From positions 62,001 to 126,000 of the forward strand of contig JAVLUZ010000716.1 in the NCBI GenBank assembly GCA_036768485.1: 64,000 bases of DNA, given 5' to 3'. The position numbers and the translations under genes were made by a program. The stretch comes from Mermis nigrescens. Taxonomy: Eukaryota > Nematoda > Enoplea > Mermithida > Mermithidae. The notes beneath the pieces are model-generated. The model was not told where the DNA came from. It made no database searches and saw only the letters and a list, made by a program, of their open reading frames with translations. Each line of letters starts with the position of its first letter. Position 1 is the first letter of the stretch. Of this stretch, positions 47,001 to 55,830 are shown piece by piece.

Positions 47001-50000
47001 CTGCAATTCTGAACCAAAATATATGTAACTATATATTTATCTTAAATATATTTATGCCAAAATTTCCAACAAGAAACTGTATAATCCGTAAACAATGGAA
47101 TCTAGTTCTCATAAATTTTAAAATCTTATATTCTTGAAGCTGATTTGGACATGAAAAAGCTATTTTAATGTTAACTGATTAAAGAACTGTCTACATAAAC
47201 ATAATGGTCGTGAAGAAATCCAGTAAATAAAACAACTTACATACATAAAGCATTGAATATTGTACATATACAAAACCAAATATAAAGGGTTTGTGTAACC
47301 GTTGCACATAAATGCCATCCCTTACAGTTATTGTGCGTCAAGTGACCAGGCATTAAATAGTTGAACAGGCATTAATTAGTTTCATTTGTTTCTAAATTTT
47401 GATCTCTTAGCTCATTAATTTTCGATGTCAAAATTGGCGAGCTTAGAACTTGAAGAAACCCATACCAAATTTACCAAATTATATATGGCGGCCGCCCCCC
47501 TTAGCCCAAAAATAATTTTGGAAAGGTAAGAATATGCATGAAAATTGGCATCATTTTATCGAAAATTCTCAAAATTTTCGGTAGAATCATTATTTTCGTT
47601 AATTTAGGCCCAAGCGCGGCCAAAAAATATCATTTTTTATAGCTTATTAGGAGAAAATAAAATTTTTTCGAAAAGTATGACTTTTATGAGCTTAACTGAT
47701 AGAGCATGTTCGCAAACGTCAGAAAATGCACTTTATCTGGCGCCCCAGCGAACATATCCCTAAATATAGGGTCACCAATTTTGGACCGCCCCCCTTAAAA
47801 AAATCCTGCCTACGCCCCTGTATATATAATATATATATTCTGGCTTAGAATTTCACGAGCAGTTCAAATCTTTTTATACTATCTCAACTAAATTCAGTCC
47901 TTTTAAGTTAGCATTTTAAATTTTAATCGCTAGTAGGCAAGGTTACTGTAATGTACCGTTGGTAAACAATGCGTCGCAAAGGTCAACCAGTTGGCCGACT
48001 TGGCGTAATTAATTCGCGCTCGCTATTCTCACTGGACTACTTTTATGATAGGCGGCGTGCCTCCCCCCAAAATAAACTTAAGCCTTTTTTCAAACAAGAG
48101 AAAAAGTCTCTAAGACGAATGCATAATATTGCGCTGACGTTTAGCCCGTATAAATAATGTTTTTAAATTTTTGGAAAGTGCTCATCTTGAGAAAAATACT
48201 GCACATCAGATTGACTGTCTGTAAATCTCTCTTGCCCTAATCACTCACTCACTCGTTTTGTTCTGCTTTTTAAGTGATAAACAGTGCATTCAAAGAGTCA
48301 GCAAAATAGTTTCACATGAGCTTCGTTGCAACATAGACTCGTTGTGCTGTAGAAGTGGAGTAAAAACACTGCAAAAACGTCGTGACTTCAATTTTCGCTT
48401 AATTCAGTTTTCGCACCAGGCTAGACTCTAAAGTACACAAACAGCAGAGACTTTATTCACAAAACTGTAGGTCTGCACCATGAAATTTCTTTTTTTCGAA
48501 ATAATACCTACCAGGGGCGGATTTAGGGGAGGGATGAGGGGGCGGCCGCTCCCCCCCATTGGCCCTAAAAAATGCGCAAAATTATTGATTTTTGAGCAAT
48601 TTTTGGCGATTTTCGGGTTAAAAACGGCTAATTTTTCCGCCCAAGTCAGGGTTCTGCCCCCTTAGGGGTACCGCCCCTTAAGGAAAATCCTAGATCCGCC
48701 ACTGATACCTACTTTTAATTTAAGAGCAATATCTAGAGGACGGGTTCGTATTGTAAGTTTGAAATAAAGAGTCTGACCCCATGGATCTTTTTGTTTGTTG
48801 GTTAAAAAATTTCAAGTGCCTACCTACCCAGCCTGGTTCTTGAGATATGACTTGAAACTCGATTAGTGTTTGTGGACCGCTCTGTATATTGTATGAATAT
48901 TGAGGAAATAATTTAAAAAAAACAGTCGCGGTACTTTTCGTGCGCAGCAAGCCATTTTATGCAATTTAATCTTGGGTAAAAGCTTAACACTTTCCTCCTT
49001 GATTAGCTTCGCATTTCGCCCTATGCGGATCATAAACAGAAAGGGCGCTGCAGTTTTGATTGCCCCTGGCCCCCAATTTTATAATTTTACGGTGCCTTTG
49101 CGCCGGATTTTTTGTGACGAAAATGCAATAAGTTTATGCGCGCGTTTTTCACGTATTTTTCGGAAATTTTCAAGAGATTTTGAATTTTCTGTACCAGAAG
49201 TGCCCGCAAGAAAATGGCATGATTTTTACGTGTAAATATCGGATTTTGGGGGCTATTTTCGATAATTTTGAGAAAAGGGGGTATCAAACAAATGTGACCT
49301 GGTCTTTGAGTTCACATCATATTTGCGCAGTATGGCTGGTCTGGAGGAGGTCAGTCATTCGGGGGTTGGGGTCAAATAGATACTGACCTCTTTTGGACTA
49401 AGTTGACTTCAAAAACTGTTATAAATGATAAAATTGCGTTTAAAATTGATTAAACTTTAATTTCTGGTCTATTAAGAAAATTTTTTATTTTCATCGACGT
49501 TCGTTTTCATTTGCCTCATTTTTCACAGAAAATTATCCCATTTTTCTAAGGGATCTGTATCGCCCAAAGCCTTCCTCACGTGCACGTGTGGTCTAGACAC
49601 CACCAAAATAGAAAAATGGGAACCTTTCTGAGAAAAATGAGGCAAAATGAAGCTAAAAAGCGACAAAAATGAACAATTTTTCAAAAGCGCCAGAAATTAT
49701 CAAGAAAACTGAACACGGATTCACATAGTTTCACCCCTTTTTAGCATTTATATCATTTTATGACATAATTTAGACCCAAAAATTTTGATTCCCCCTGACC
49801 GGCCATATTGTGCATCGATAGTGCCGAACAGACATGCACGTCGGCGGGGGGTTTAGTCTACAGTACACCCCCTAGAATAACAATAATGTGAGGCTTTCTG
49901 GGAAAAATGCGGTGAAACGAAGGCCGAAAAGGAACGAAAATAAAAATTTTCTCCAAAAGTGCTCGAATTTGACCAGAAGCTGTGGAATAACGTTGTTTTA

Positions 50001-50505
50001 ACGCTATTTTAGCATTTACACCGGTTTTCGAGGTCATTTTGATCCTAAAAAGCTTAATTTCTCAACCCCTCCTAGGCCGGCTAAACCCATGCCCCCAGAT
50101 AAGCCATGCTGCGCATCTAAGATACCGGCCGCCCCATGAAAAAAAATCATTTTAAAAATTGATTTTCAGGGCGACGTTATCAACGCCAACGTCGACGATT
50201 CATCGTCATTTAGCCCCGACGTCGTCAGTCCATTGACGCCGTCGCCAACGTCGCTTACGACGGCGGCGAAATTGAACGCCACCGCCGGCGACTGGGGCGC
50301 GGCAGCGCGGTCGCGCGACCGCGACGCTCTGGACGGCACCACTGGCCTGTGGACATTCGTCGGCGACGGACGTCCAGCGATGGCGCCGCTCGCCGCCGAT
50401 CGACGCGTGACGTGGAGCGTCGGCGGCGACGCTGCGTTTTCGGCTTTTGCGTCGGTGCCGCCGCTCGCCGTAGCTCCTCATTTGACATTTAACCCGTCGT
50501 GGTGA
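40740..50505 (+). CDS. Sox: Sox HMG-box transcription factor (whole gene, 4 exons)
   Basis: A sequence-specific nuclear DNA-binding protein; Sox proteins bend DNA at ACAAT-type sites and control cell fate. Proposed exons are 40740-41067, 43659-43995, 45791-46685 and 50170-50505. The phases fit at all three joins (G|AA, CG|A, CAG|GGC) and the sum is 1,896 nt, 632 codons with the stop. The HMG box spans about residues 112-190, with RPMNSFMVW, PDMHNAEIS, FVDEADRL and PGYKYQPRKK. The first part recalls SoxC (WSQ, PDMHNAEIS) and the QAARK and YKYQPR parts recall SoxE, so the group is open. The ~110 residues before the box lack a SoxE dimerisation segment that I can recognise. An in-frame stop lies 126 bp above the chosen ATG with no ATG between. 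Introns are packed with MITEs; exons are distinctly GC-richer. Confidence 0.92.
41076..41233. mobile_element. CATACACGTAACGG MITE at the Sox exon 1 donor
   Basis: CATACACGTAACGGGGG and, at the other end, CCGTTGCACGTATG (complement CATACGTGCAACGG) form the ends of a ~158-bp element. The GGCCAGAAATGAAGGTCATT interior recalls the elements at 61672-61800 and 63666. No 8-bp duplication is visible. It starts 8 nt after the exon boundary. Confidence 0.7.
41590..41940 (-). mobile_element. Family C repeat in Sox intron 1
   Basis: Reverse orientation: AGACATGCACAGC end, TCTTTCTAAAGCACAAAAAC, ATGGCGCGAAGCGCGGTAAA, TTGAGCAAATAGACAGCCAA and the TTTTTCGAATTTTCCGG-like end. Clearly a family C copy without a clear duplication. 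Confidence 0.7.
41940..43658. other. Rest of Sox intron 1, no gene seen
   Basis: AT-rich. A short family C scrap is near 43400-43470 (GATCGCTAAAAACGCTTAAA) and a MITE-like piece near 43540-43645 (TCATTCGAATTTTTCAACCC, TGCCCGCGTATG). The intron ends TGTAATTTAG. The ORF at 42845-43129 has no recognisable domain. Confidence 0.5.
43659..43995 (+). CDS. Sox: Sox exon 2 (HMG box)
   Basis: Acceptor TGTAATTTAG, donor CG|GTAAAT. Begins EDHIKRPMNSFMVWSQ and continues through the full HMG box to YKYQPRKKPTRMKK, then a linker ending GFDSDH. The box holds the intercalating FM pair, the conserved W residues and the basic C-terminal tail. An in-frame TAA sits right at the donor, so an unspliced reading would end there. 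An alternative donor AAC|GTACGT 60 nt earlier would break the downstream frame. Confidence 0.95.
44070..44427 (+). mobile_element. hAT-like family C element in Sox intron 2
   Basis: CATACAGGATCTTGGGGG to GCGTGCGTGTCTG with GTTGTAGG and GTTGCAGG flanks (7 of 8). Contains TCGGCGCTTCGCGCCATATA. Begins 75 bp after the HMG-box exon. Confidence 0.87.
44440..45340. other. Sox intron 2, mostly unclassified
   Basis: AT-rich. 45185-45310 is a degraded family B piece (TTCACGCACTTTCAAGAAAC, TTTTGCCTCATTTTTCCC). Nothing else is recognised. Confidence 0.4.
45345..45625. mobile_element. Family B repeat in Sox intron 2
   Basis: GTCATGCACGGGGAGGGGGT, CAGAATGGAGAAATGGGAAA, GACCAGAAATTGTGGGATAA, CATTTTGGCCCAAAAATGCT and ATGATGTGCATCTATGA, the full B order. 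Flanking GACCC words on both sides may be remains of a duplication. Confidence 0.75.
45791..46685 (+). CDS. Sox: Sox exon 3 (Pro/Ser/Asn-rich region)
   Basis: Acceptor ACCGATCTTTCAG, donor CAG|GTATAT. It encodes about 298 residues, starting RVSSFGPGAKIRPVAPHPLP. Composition is Pro, Ser, Asn and Gly rich, typical of a Sox trans-activation region, with patches such as SYPPPKMIPMPDYY and GYDTTNSGCSGSSLNDKDES. No further domain. The frame stays open for 15 codons past the donor, but the phase-0 join to 50170 gives the continuation. Confidence 0.9.
46770..48084. mobile_element. DNA transposon with ~190-bp TIRs in Sox intron 3
   Basis: GGCTTAAGTTGATTTGGGGG, CACGCCGCCTATCATAAAAG, GCGAGCGCGGAATTA, GTCGGCCAACTATTTGACCT and CTTGCCTACTAGCGATTAAA at left are all matched in inverted order at 47890-48084. 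The middle holds an AT-rich core and a partial hAT-like piece (47490-47820) ending CTGCCTACGCCCCTG. No transposase, so it is a foldback-type non-autonomous element. Confidence 0.88.
48512..48704 (+). mobile_element. hAT-like MITE (CAGGGGCGGATTT) with exact TSD
   Basis: CAGGGGCGGATTTAGGGG to CTAGATCCGCCACTG, duplication ATACCTAC on both sides (48504-48511, 48705-48712). Inside Sox intron 3. Confidence 0.95.
49330..50125. mobile_element. Three consecutive family B repeats in Sox intron 3
   Basis: Units at about 49330-49590, 49591-49825 and 49832-50125 share ATGGGAA, TGAGGCAAAATGAAG-like, GACCAGAARCTGTGGAATAA-like and CACGTGCACG / CATGCTGCGCATCT ends, in differing orientation. The last ends about 45 bp before the exon 4 acceptor. 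Confidence 0.65.
50170..50505 (+). CDS. Sox: Sox exon 4 (C-terminus)
   Basis: Acceptor TTGATTTTCAG then GGCGACGTT, in phase 0 with exon 3. It encodes GDVINANVDDSSSFSPDVVS, continues with Ala/Asp/Thr-rich sequence, and ends TFNPSW and TGA. Strongly GC-rich (GACGGCGGCG and the like) inside an AT-rich intron/UTR setting. It does not show the conserved C-terminal motif of vertebrate SoxC that I would look for. Confidence 0.87.
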   Translation, partial: GDVINANVDDSSSFSPDVVSPLTPSPTSLTTAAKLNATAGDWGAAARSRDRDALDGTTGLWTFVGDGRPAMAPLAADRRVTWSVGGDAAFSAFASVPPLAVAPHLTFNPSW

Positions 50506-50548
50506 TATTAGATTTTGACGATTTTAGTCTCACTCGTTTCGTATAGAT

Positions 50549-50721
50549 GGAATAACACCATTTGTCAACGTTTCTCATCGAGCACTATCCGTTGGCATCA
50601 AAATATTGCGAAAAAAACCAAAAATTTTCAAAAATTGAATTCTGGGCGGTATTTTGGTTTCTAGGGGTATTTGACCTTCTGGGGTGTGCATACCCCCCTT
50701 CAATCCCCACGCCCACGTGTG
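50549..50721 (-). mobile_element. hAT-like MITE, family A copy (partial) in the Sox 3' UTR
   Basis: Begins about 45 bp after the Sox stop: ACACCATTTGTCAACGTTTC, TCGAGCACTATCCGTTGGCA, ending CCACGCCCACGTGTG. The GCAGC end is missing. Confidence 0.8.
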
Positions 50722-50751
50722 CTGTGTATCCGTTGTTTTTTATAGAGCTGG

Positions 50752-50757
50752 AATAAA
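50752..50757 (+). promoter_or_regulatory. Candidate polyadenylation signal of the Sox gene
   Basis: AATAAA about 250 bp after the Sox stop, the first canonical hexamer downstream. If used, most of the 3' UTR would be MITE-derived. Confidence 0.4.
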
Positions 50758-50873
50758 CCCAAACTAGTTAAAAACCTATTGGCTTATTGGGGCTTCTTCG
50801 TGGAGCTTCAGGTCTTAGCCATATATACAAGAGCATAATAAGGGTTTAAGAAAGTTTGTATCTCCTCTCCGAG

Positions 50874-51129
50874 CATACATGGGCGTGGGAGAGATTTAAA
50901 GGGTATGCACCCCTCGAGGAACCAAAATACCCCCAGAAATCAAAATACCCCCAGATTACAATTTTGAAAATTTTTTCGTTTTTTCCGCAATTTTTTTATG
51001 CCAATGGATAGTGCTCGATGAGAAACGTTGAAAACTGGTGTTTTTCGCCATACCACCACTTTTAAGGCCATTTTTGACCTTTGAAAAATCTTGCACACTC
51101 CCCCAGAACTTTGGTGCCGCCCACCTATG
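50874..51129 (+). mobile_element. hAT-like MITE, family A copy
   Basis: CATACATGGGCGTGGGAG to GCCGCCCACCTATG, exact duplication TCTCCGAG on both sides. Confidence 0.93.
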
Positions 51130-52105
51130 TCTCCGAGGTAAAAAACAGCGGGGAAACTGCGGTGTAGAATTTAATTTTTTCAACATGTCGTTTTTCGTGA
51201 TCCATAAATGACATCGGTCGAAAATACCAACCATAAATTGTTTTGGCCCTCTCTCGATATATGTGAAAATACTCGGACCACACAGCTTGTTTGGCCATTA
51301 AAACCCTCAATACCAAGCGCCGCATATATTGGCAGCACCTTGATTCCAAGAAGGGGGTCCAAAAATTTTCCAAGTTTGTAAAACTGTCAAAAAATTTATG
51401 GTAGGGGTCGAAACACCGTTTTCGATCTTTTTCTACCTGTTGGCATAAATAGTCGCATAATCTACCTGTTGGCATAAAAAGTCGCATAAAAAACGAAAAA
51501 ATATTGAAACTGTAATTTATAGGGATCTTTTGCTGGGGGGAGTGAATGGCCTTCAATTAAAGCACCATAAAATGATCAAAACGTTTTTCTTCAAATCCTA
51601 ATGGTCCAAAATGTCTGGCTTTTTGGAGGACGCCGTCAGGTCAGTAATGCAGGATTTCAGAGTCGGAAAGGCTACTCGGTAAAATGGCCTTAGAATCATG
51701 CACACAAAAGTAGCGCAAAATTACTTTATAGCAAATTTCAAGGACTTTTGTGCCGAAATGTCGCTTTTCGCCAAAAGCTTCTGTATCCTATCTATTAAAC
51801 TTTCACATTTCCGAACTGCAACATTTGTTTTATGTGCAGTTTTTACAATTGTCTCATTGCGGTTTATTTTCATGAATTCTGCATCGTTTTATTGTGTACG
51901 TACATAGGTACATTCGCCCAGTGTTGTAAATTCTTGATTCCTGGAAGGTCTGGTGGTTCGAATTTGATTATTATATAGCATTTATAACATCGTGCCTTAC
52001 AATATCGGTACCTACATATGTATTTGCGTTTGTACTTAAGCAATACGATATTGAATGAATTATACTCTGCGTACCTATATGTAAGGTATGCCTACATTCA
52101 AACGT
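51130..52105. other. No recognisable gene
   Basis: 51380-51560 has MITE-like words (TCGAAACACCGTTTTCGATC, two copies of CTACCTGTTGGCATAAA). The 143-codon minus-strand ORF (51556-51125) runs into the family A copy and shows no domain. Confidence 0.4.
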
Positions 52106-52109
52106 AACA

Positions 52110-52480
52110 GGGGTTGGGGACAGACATGCACATGGTTAGGGTGGGATGGGGGCAGCCAGAGCCCACAGAATGAAAAATAAAAAATTTTGTGGGGAAAATG
52201 AGACAAAATAAAGGTAAAGAACGGATGAAAACTTAAAATTTTCCTTAGAAGTGCTTTGAATCGACCAGAAAGTGTGTAATAACTTAGTTTTAAGGCTATT
52301 TTAGAGCTAATGCAAGTTTTCCAGGTCATTTTAGACCGTAAAAGCCAAATTACCGGTACATCCCATATTCGGCAAAAATATGCGTTTTTACTATTTTTAG
52401 CCAAAAATGAAAATTGGAGGACTGTTACGACCCTCTTCTAAAAATGACCAGTGATCTCCCCAACTCATAATTTGGGCCAT
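52110..52480. mobile_element. Family B repeat
   Basis: GACAGACATGCACATGG, AGAATGAAAAATAAAAAATT, GACCAGAAAGTGTGTAATAA, TCCAGGTCATTTTAGACCGT: B order, with a diverged right end. Confidence 0.6.
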
Positions 52481-53580
52481 ATATGCCTGCACTTAATCAT
52501 AAGTGGACTTGAATGTGGGCATTATCGGGCAAACATGGGCGGGACGGTCTGGACAATGACAGAAGACCTAAAATTCAAGAGGTCCCCCAGCATTGAATCC
52601 CGAATTGTTTTGTTAGCTTGCATCGATTTTTCGATGCCAATGGAAATAGATCGATAAGAAAAGACCAAAATAATTTTTCGACATCTTTTTTTCACCTTCA
52701 AAATTTTTGAAACTCCCAGAATCAAGGCGCTGTCCACGTAAGATTGACGGGGTAGTGCCAGCCAGCATACTTGGGTGGTGGGGTTTCTGAGGATGTACAC
52801 TATAGCATACAGACCTTCTAGTCTCATCGACCATACATGGACAGCAACATTATAGCCTATTTTCGGTCAATTTGACTCCGAAAAATGATATTGCTAAAAT
52901 AGCGCTAAAACTATAGTCTGTTTCATTTATTCGAGAGCTTTTCAGTAGTGTTATTTTGATATACCAAAAATAAATTTTGGTATGATTTTGGTAGGCACTT
53001 GTTGGACTACCAATATCTTATTTTAAGTCAGAGAATTTTGGTATATCATATTCTTATCATATTAAAACTCCGGAAAATGTGAAAATATTTTTGATATAAT
53101 TTTGGTTTAATTTTGGTACAAAGTGGTAGCACTTTTTTCCTTCTTCCGCTCTATACCGTACCCGCAAATTTCGAAGCATGATGCAGTAGGTATTTTCCAG
53201 GTCATATCTTCATAATACATACTTAAGTGTGCATGCAGTACACGTTAATTATGTATGTACATATGCCGAACCAAGCCACCTCGTCTCGTCCGTTAAGGTT
53301 TGTGTACACCTGCGTTAATCGTGTGTACATATATACAATTAGCGCAGTGTAGTATGATTGAGTGACATCCTGTCGATGTTGATAAATGCATAACTTTCGG
53401 CAAGCTCAGCTCATTAAGGGTGGCCTAGATCTGGGAGATTTCAAAATCTCAGTAAGGTCGGTAAGTATGTACTACAACACATGATATTGACCCATCAAAT
53501 TATACTTGTTTTCTCGATCCTTGTTTGCCACCTGTATTGTTTACCGTTGTGATTCGCTAATAGTGATCATAGGTGCACAG

Positions 53581-53816
53581 CATACGTGGGCAGCAAGAAC
53601 ATTCTGGGGGAGTGCAAGATTTTTCAAAGGTGAAAAAAGACCTTTAAAATAGTGGTACGGCGAAAAAAATACTATTTTTCAACGTTTCTCATCGAGCACT
53701 ATCCATTGGCATCAAAAAATTGCGAAAGAACAAAAAATTTCAAAAATTGAATTCTGGGGGAAGTATTTTGGTTTCTCGTGGAGTGCATACCCCCTAAACC
53801 CCCACGCTCAGGTGTG
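53581..53816 (-). mobile_element. hAT-like MITE, family A copy
   Basis: CATACGTGGGCAGCAAG to CACGCTCAGGTGTG with an exact duplication GTGCACAG on both sides (53573-53580, 53817-53824). Confidence 0.93.
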
Positions 53817-53827
53817 GTGCACAGCAT

Positions 53828-54090
53828 AAGCGATTTGGGGTAGGGGTCAAGAATTCAGCTTTTTAGGCCAAAATGACCTCAAAAACTTGCATAAGCGCTT
53901 AAATAGCGTTAAAACCACGATATTACATGGGTTCTGGTCAATTTGAAACACTTTTGAAGAAAATTTTTAATTTGCATCCGGTTTTGGCCTTCATTTTGCC
54001 TTATTTTCCCTACGAAATTTTCCATCTTTCTATTCTGGGTGATCTAGACCCCACATCCCCACGCGCATATCTGATCGTTATTCTGAAATG
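53828..54090. mobile_element. Family B repeat, partial
   Basis: AATTCAGCTTTTTAGGCCAA, AATGACCTCAAAAACTTGCA, GGGTTCTGGTCAATTTGAAA, TTCTGGGTGATCTAGACCCC. It lies directly beside the family A copy inside element L copy 2. Confidence 0.65.
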
Positions 54091-54708
54091 TTGTTATTTG
54101 ACGAAAAGTGAAAGGAATTTATGTCATTTTGTAACTTAATCTCGTAAATTTTGAAAGTTCTATAAATAAATGAAAATTTTTTAAACAGCGTCTAGAAATG
54201 TAATGCTTGTGCTTTTCTTCGAAAAAATATTGATTACTTGCATTAGACGTTTGACTTTGAAATACAATAAACGAGTCTTAATTACCTGTATTTTGCTTAC
54301 ATAGATACCTACTTTTACATGGCTGTAGAAATTACACAATAGGTATACTACATATTTACTTACCTACCAAAAGTATATTAAATATATACCAAATATCAAA
54401 AATATATCATATTTTAAATGAAAAATAGCAGAATATCATATTTATATCATATTAAAAATAAGTCAACTATACCAATATCATATTTTAATTATTTTTTGGC
54501 TACCAAAATAGCACAACTTTTCAGTCAATTCTTTTAAGGGCTACAGTAAGCTAAACAAGACGAATTACTGTACTCCAGCAGATCAGCTCAGTGAGGGCGA
54601 GTGGTTAGAATTCTTCCATTTTTAATGCACTAATACGCCCAAATAAATTTGATTTAGGCATTTAATCAGTGCTGGGACATACTACAGTAAGTGCGCTAAA
54701 CAAACAGT

Positions 54709-54776
54709 TATCGGCTAGAATCGAACCCGGGTTGCTTCGACTACAAGCAAGAGGTTTTACCACTGAGCTACGCGGC
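54709..54776 (-). tRNA. tRNA-like sequence inside TIR element copy 2 (probably pseudo)
   Basis: On the minus strand: GCCGCGTAGCTCAGTGG (a perfect A box), the same anticodon arm as copy 1, and GGTTCGATTCT as B box. The T-run that follows copy 1 is changed here to AACTGTTTG, so termination would differ. Two of 68 positions differ from copy 1. Confidence 0.5.
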
Positions 54777-54927
54777 AATTCGCGCCGTTTCTTAGCATCT
54801 TAGTTGATTGTGTTTAAAGTGTCGACTCAGGATATGATGCATGCGCGATTTTTATCAGTAAGTTAATTGATCTGCTGGCGACGAGAATAAATTATGCCGC
54901 AAAAATGTTGTTGAAAAACCCGGAGTA

Positions 54928-55476
54928 TATTGAGAATAAGGTGACCTTGTCAAATTTTCAGAAAAACGTGATTTTATGCCTTTTCAAACAATAATCTTTA
55001 ACTAAGTAGTCGAAAAAAGTGTCGGAAAACCATGTGAGTGAAAAAAATTTTCGAAAAAAAATTTTTGTCAAAGATTTTTTCACTCTCATGGTTGACAGAT
55101 CGTGTTTTCAGCATCTACATTATAGATTATTGCTTGAAAAGGCATAAAATCACGTTTTCTTGAAAATTTGTACGTAAGCATAAGCATCTATACATCGACC
55201 TGAGCGGGAGCGACCTCGACCTAAGCAGCTTTAAACACCTTTCAAAATATACTAAGCCTAAGCCTAAGTATAAAAGAAGTGAAAACGGCAATATTGAGAA
55301 TAGCCCAGTTTGTCTCAATTAATTTGTTATCCTTAAACACATGAAGTTCAACAGCCTGTAACTCGGTCAATAATGCCGACCGACACCTAATTCTTTCAGA
55401 TTTGAATTCCTTGACCCTAACTAGATTAAATCATCCATGCAAAGTTAATTTCTAGGAGGTCACCTTATTCTCAATA
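54928..55476. mobile_element. TA-type MITE with an internal ~200-bp hairpin
   Basis: TATTGAGAATAAGGTGACCT and AGGTCACCTTATTCTCAATA are perfect 20-bp inverted ends. Inside, GAAAAACGTGATTTTATGCC then TTTTCAA (from 54961) is mirrored by TTGAAAAGGCATAAAATCAC then GTTTTC (to about 55160), with further pairing ACCATGTGAGTGAAAAAA / TTTTTTCACTCTCATGGT. Possible source of hairpin RNA. Confidence 0.85.
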
Positions 55477-55619
55477 TTAGCCAAAAAGGCGTCTTTACTA
55501 CATAGCTATAGTGAGATCTAGCGACCTACAGTAAATAAGAAAGAAGGGGTTACTGTAAACTCCGAAAACATTTGCTGAAAAAGCTCTCGGATAAATGAAA
55601 CAGACTATACGTCATTCCA

Positions 55620-55830
55620 GTTTCTGCTCATTTCAAGCACGTTAGAGAAAATTTCAATTACGATCCATGTTAGGCTCTTATTTCGCCTCATTTTTCCATT
55701 CTGGCTGTGATCTCCAAATCCTCTCACGTACATGTCTAGTTCAGCCAGACCCAACGCCTATGTGTAGTCTGGCCGAACCATGGACCAAATTATCGAAATC
55801 CTCAAAATTTTAGCACTCTACTTTTGAAGT
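55620..55830. mobile_element. Family B repeat, partial
   Basis: CCAGTTTCTGCTCATTTCAA, TTATTTCGCCTCATTTTTCC, CTCACGTACATGTCTAG: right part of a B unit; the remainder is unclassified. Confidence 0.55.

Larger units (their letters stand above)
52946..54516. mobile_element. hAT-like element L, copy 2
   Basis: TAGTGTTATTTTGATATACC to CTACCAAAATAGCACAA with an exact 8-bp duplication CTTTTCAG (52938-52945, 54517-54524). It splits the TIR-proximal part of the tRNA-bearing element. It holds a family A MITE (53581) and a family B piece (53828-54090). The homologous copy at 3467 hosts different insertions. Confidence 0.9.
52912..55609 (-). mobile_element. TIR element carrying a tRNA-like gene, copy 2, with nested insertions
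   Basis: TATAGTCTGTTTCATTTATT then CGAGAGCTTTTCAG at left, and AAAAGCTCTCGGATAAATGA then AACAGACTATA at right. In reverse orientation the inner sequence matches copy 1 (5649-6198) along its length, including the tRNA-like block and TGAGTCGACACTTTAAACAC. Two insertions enlarge it: hAT-like element L (52946-54516) just inside the left end, and a TA-type MITE (54928-55476). Confidence 0.88.

Noticed and set aside
50206..50488. Arg-rich minus-strand ORFs (91 and 77 codons)
   Set aside because: Shadows of the GC-rich Sox exon 4.
51125..51556. 143-codon minus-strand ORF
   Set aside because: Partly repeat-derived (family A end) and without any motif; composition is like surrounding non-coding DNA.
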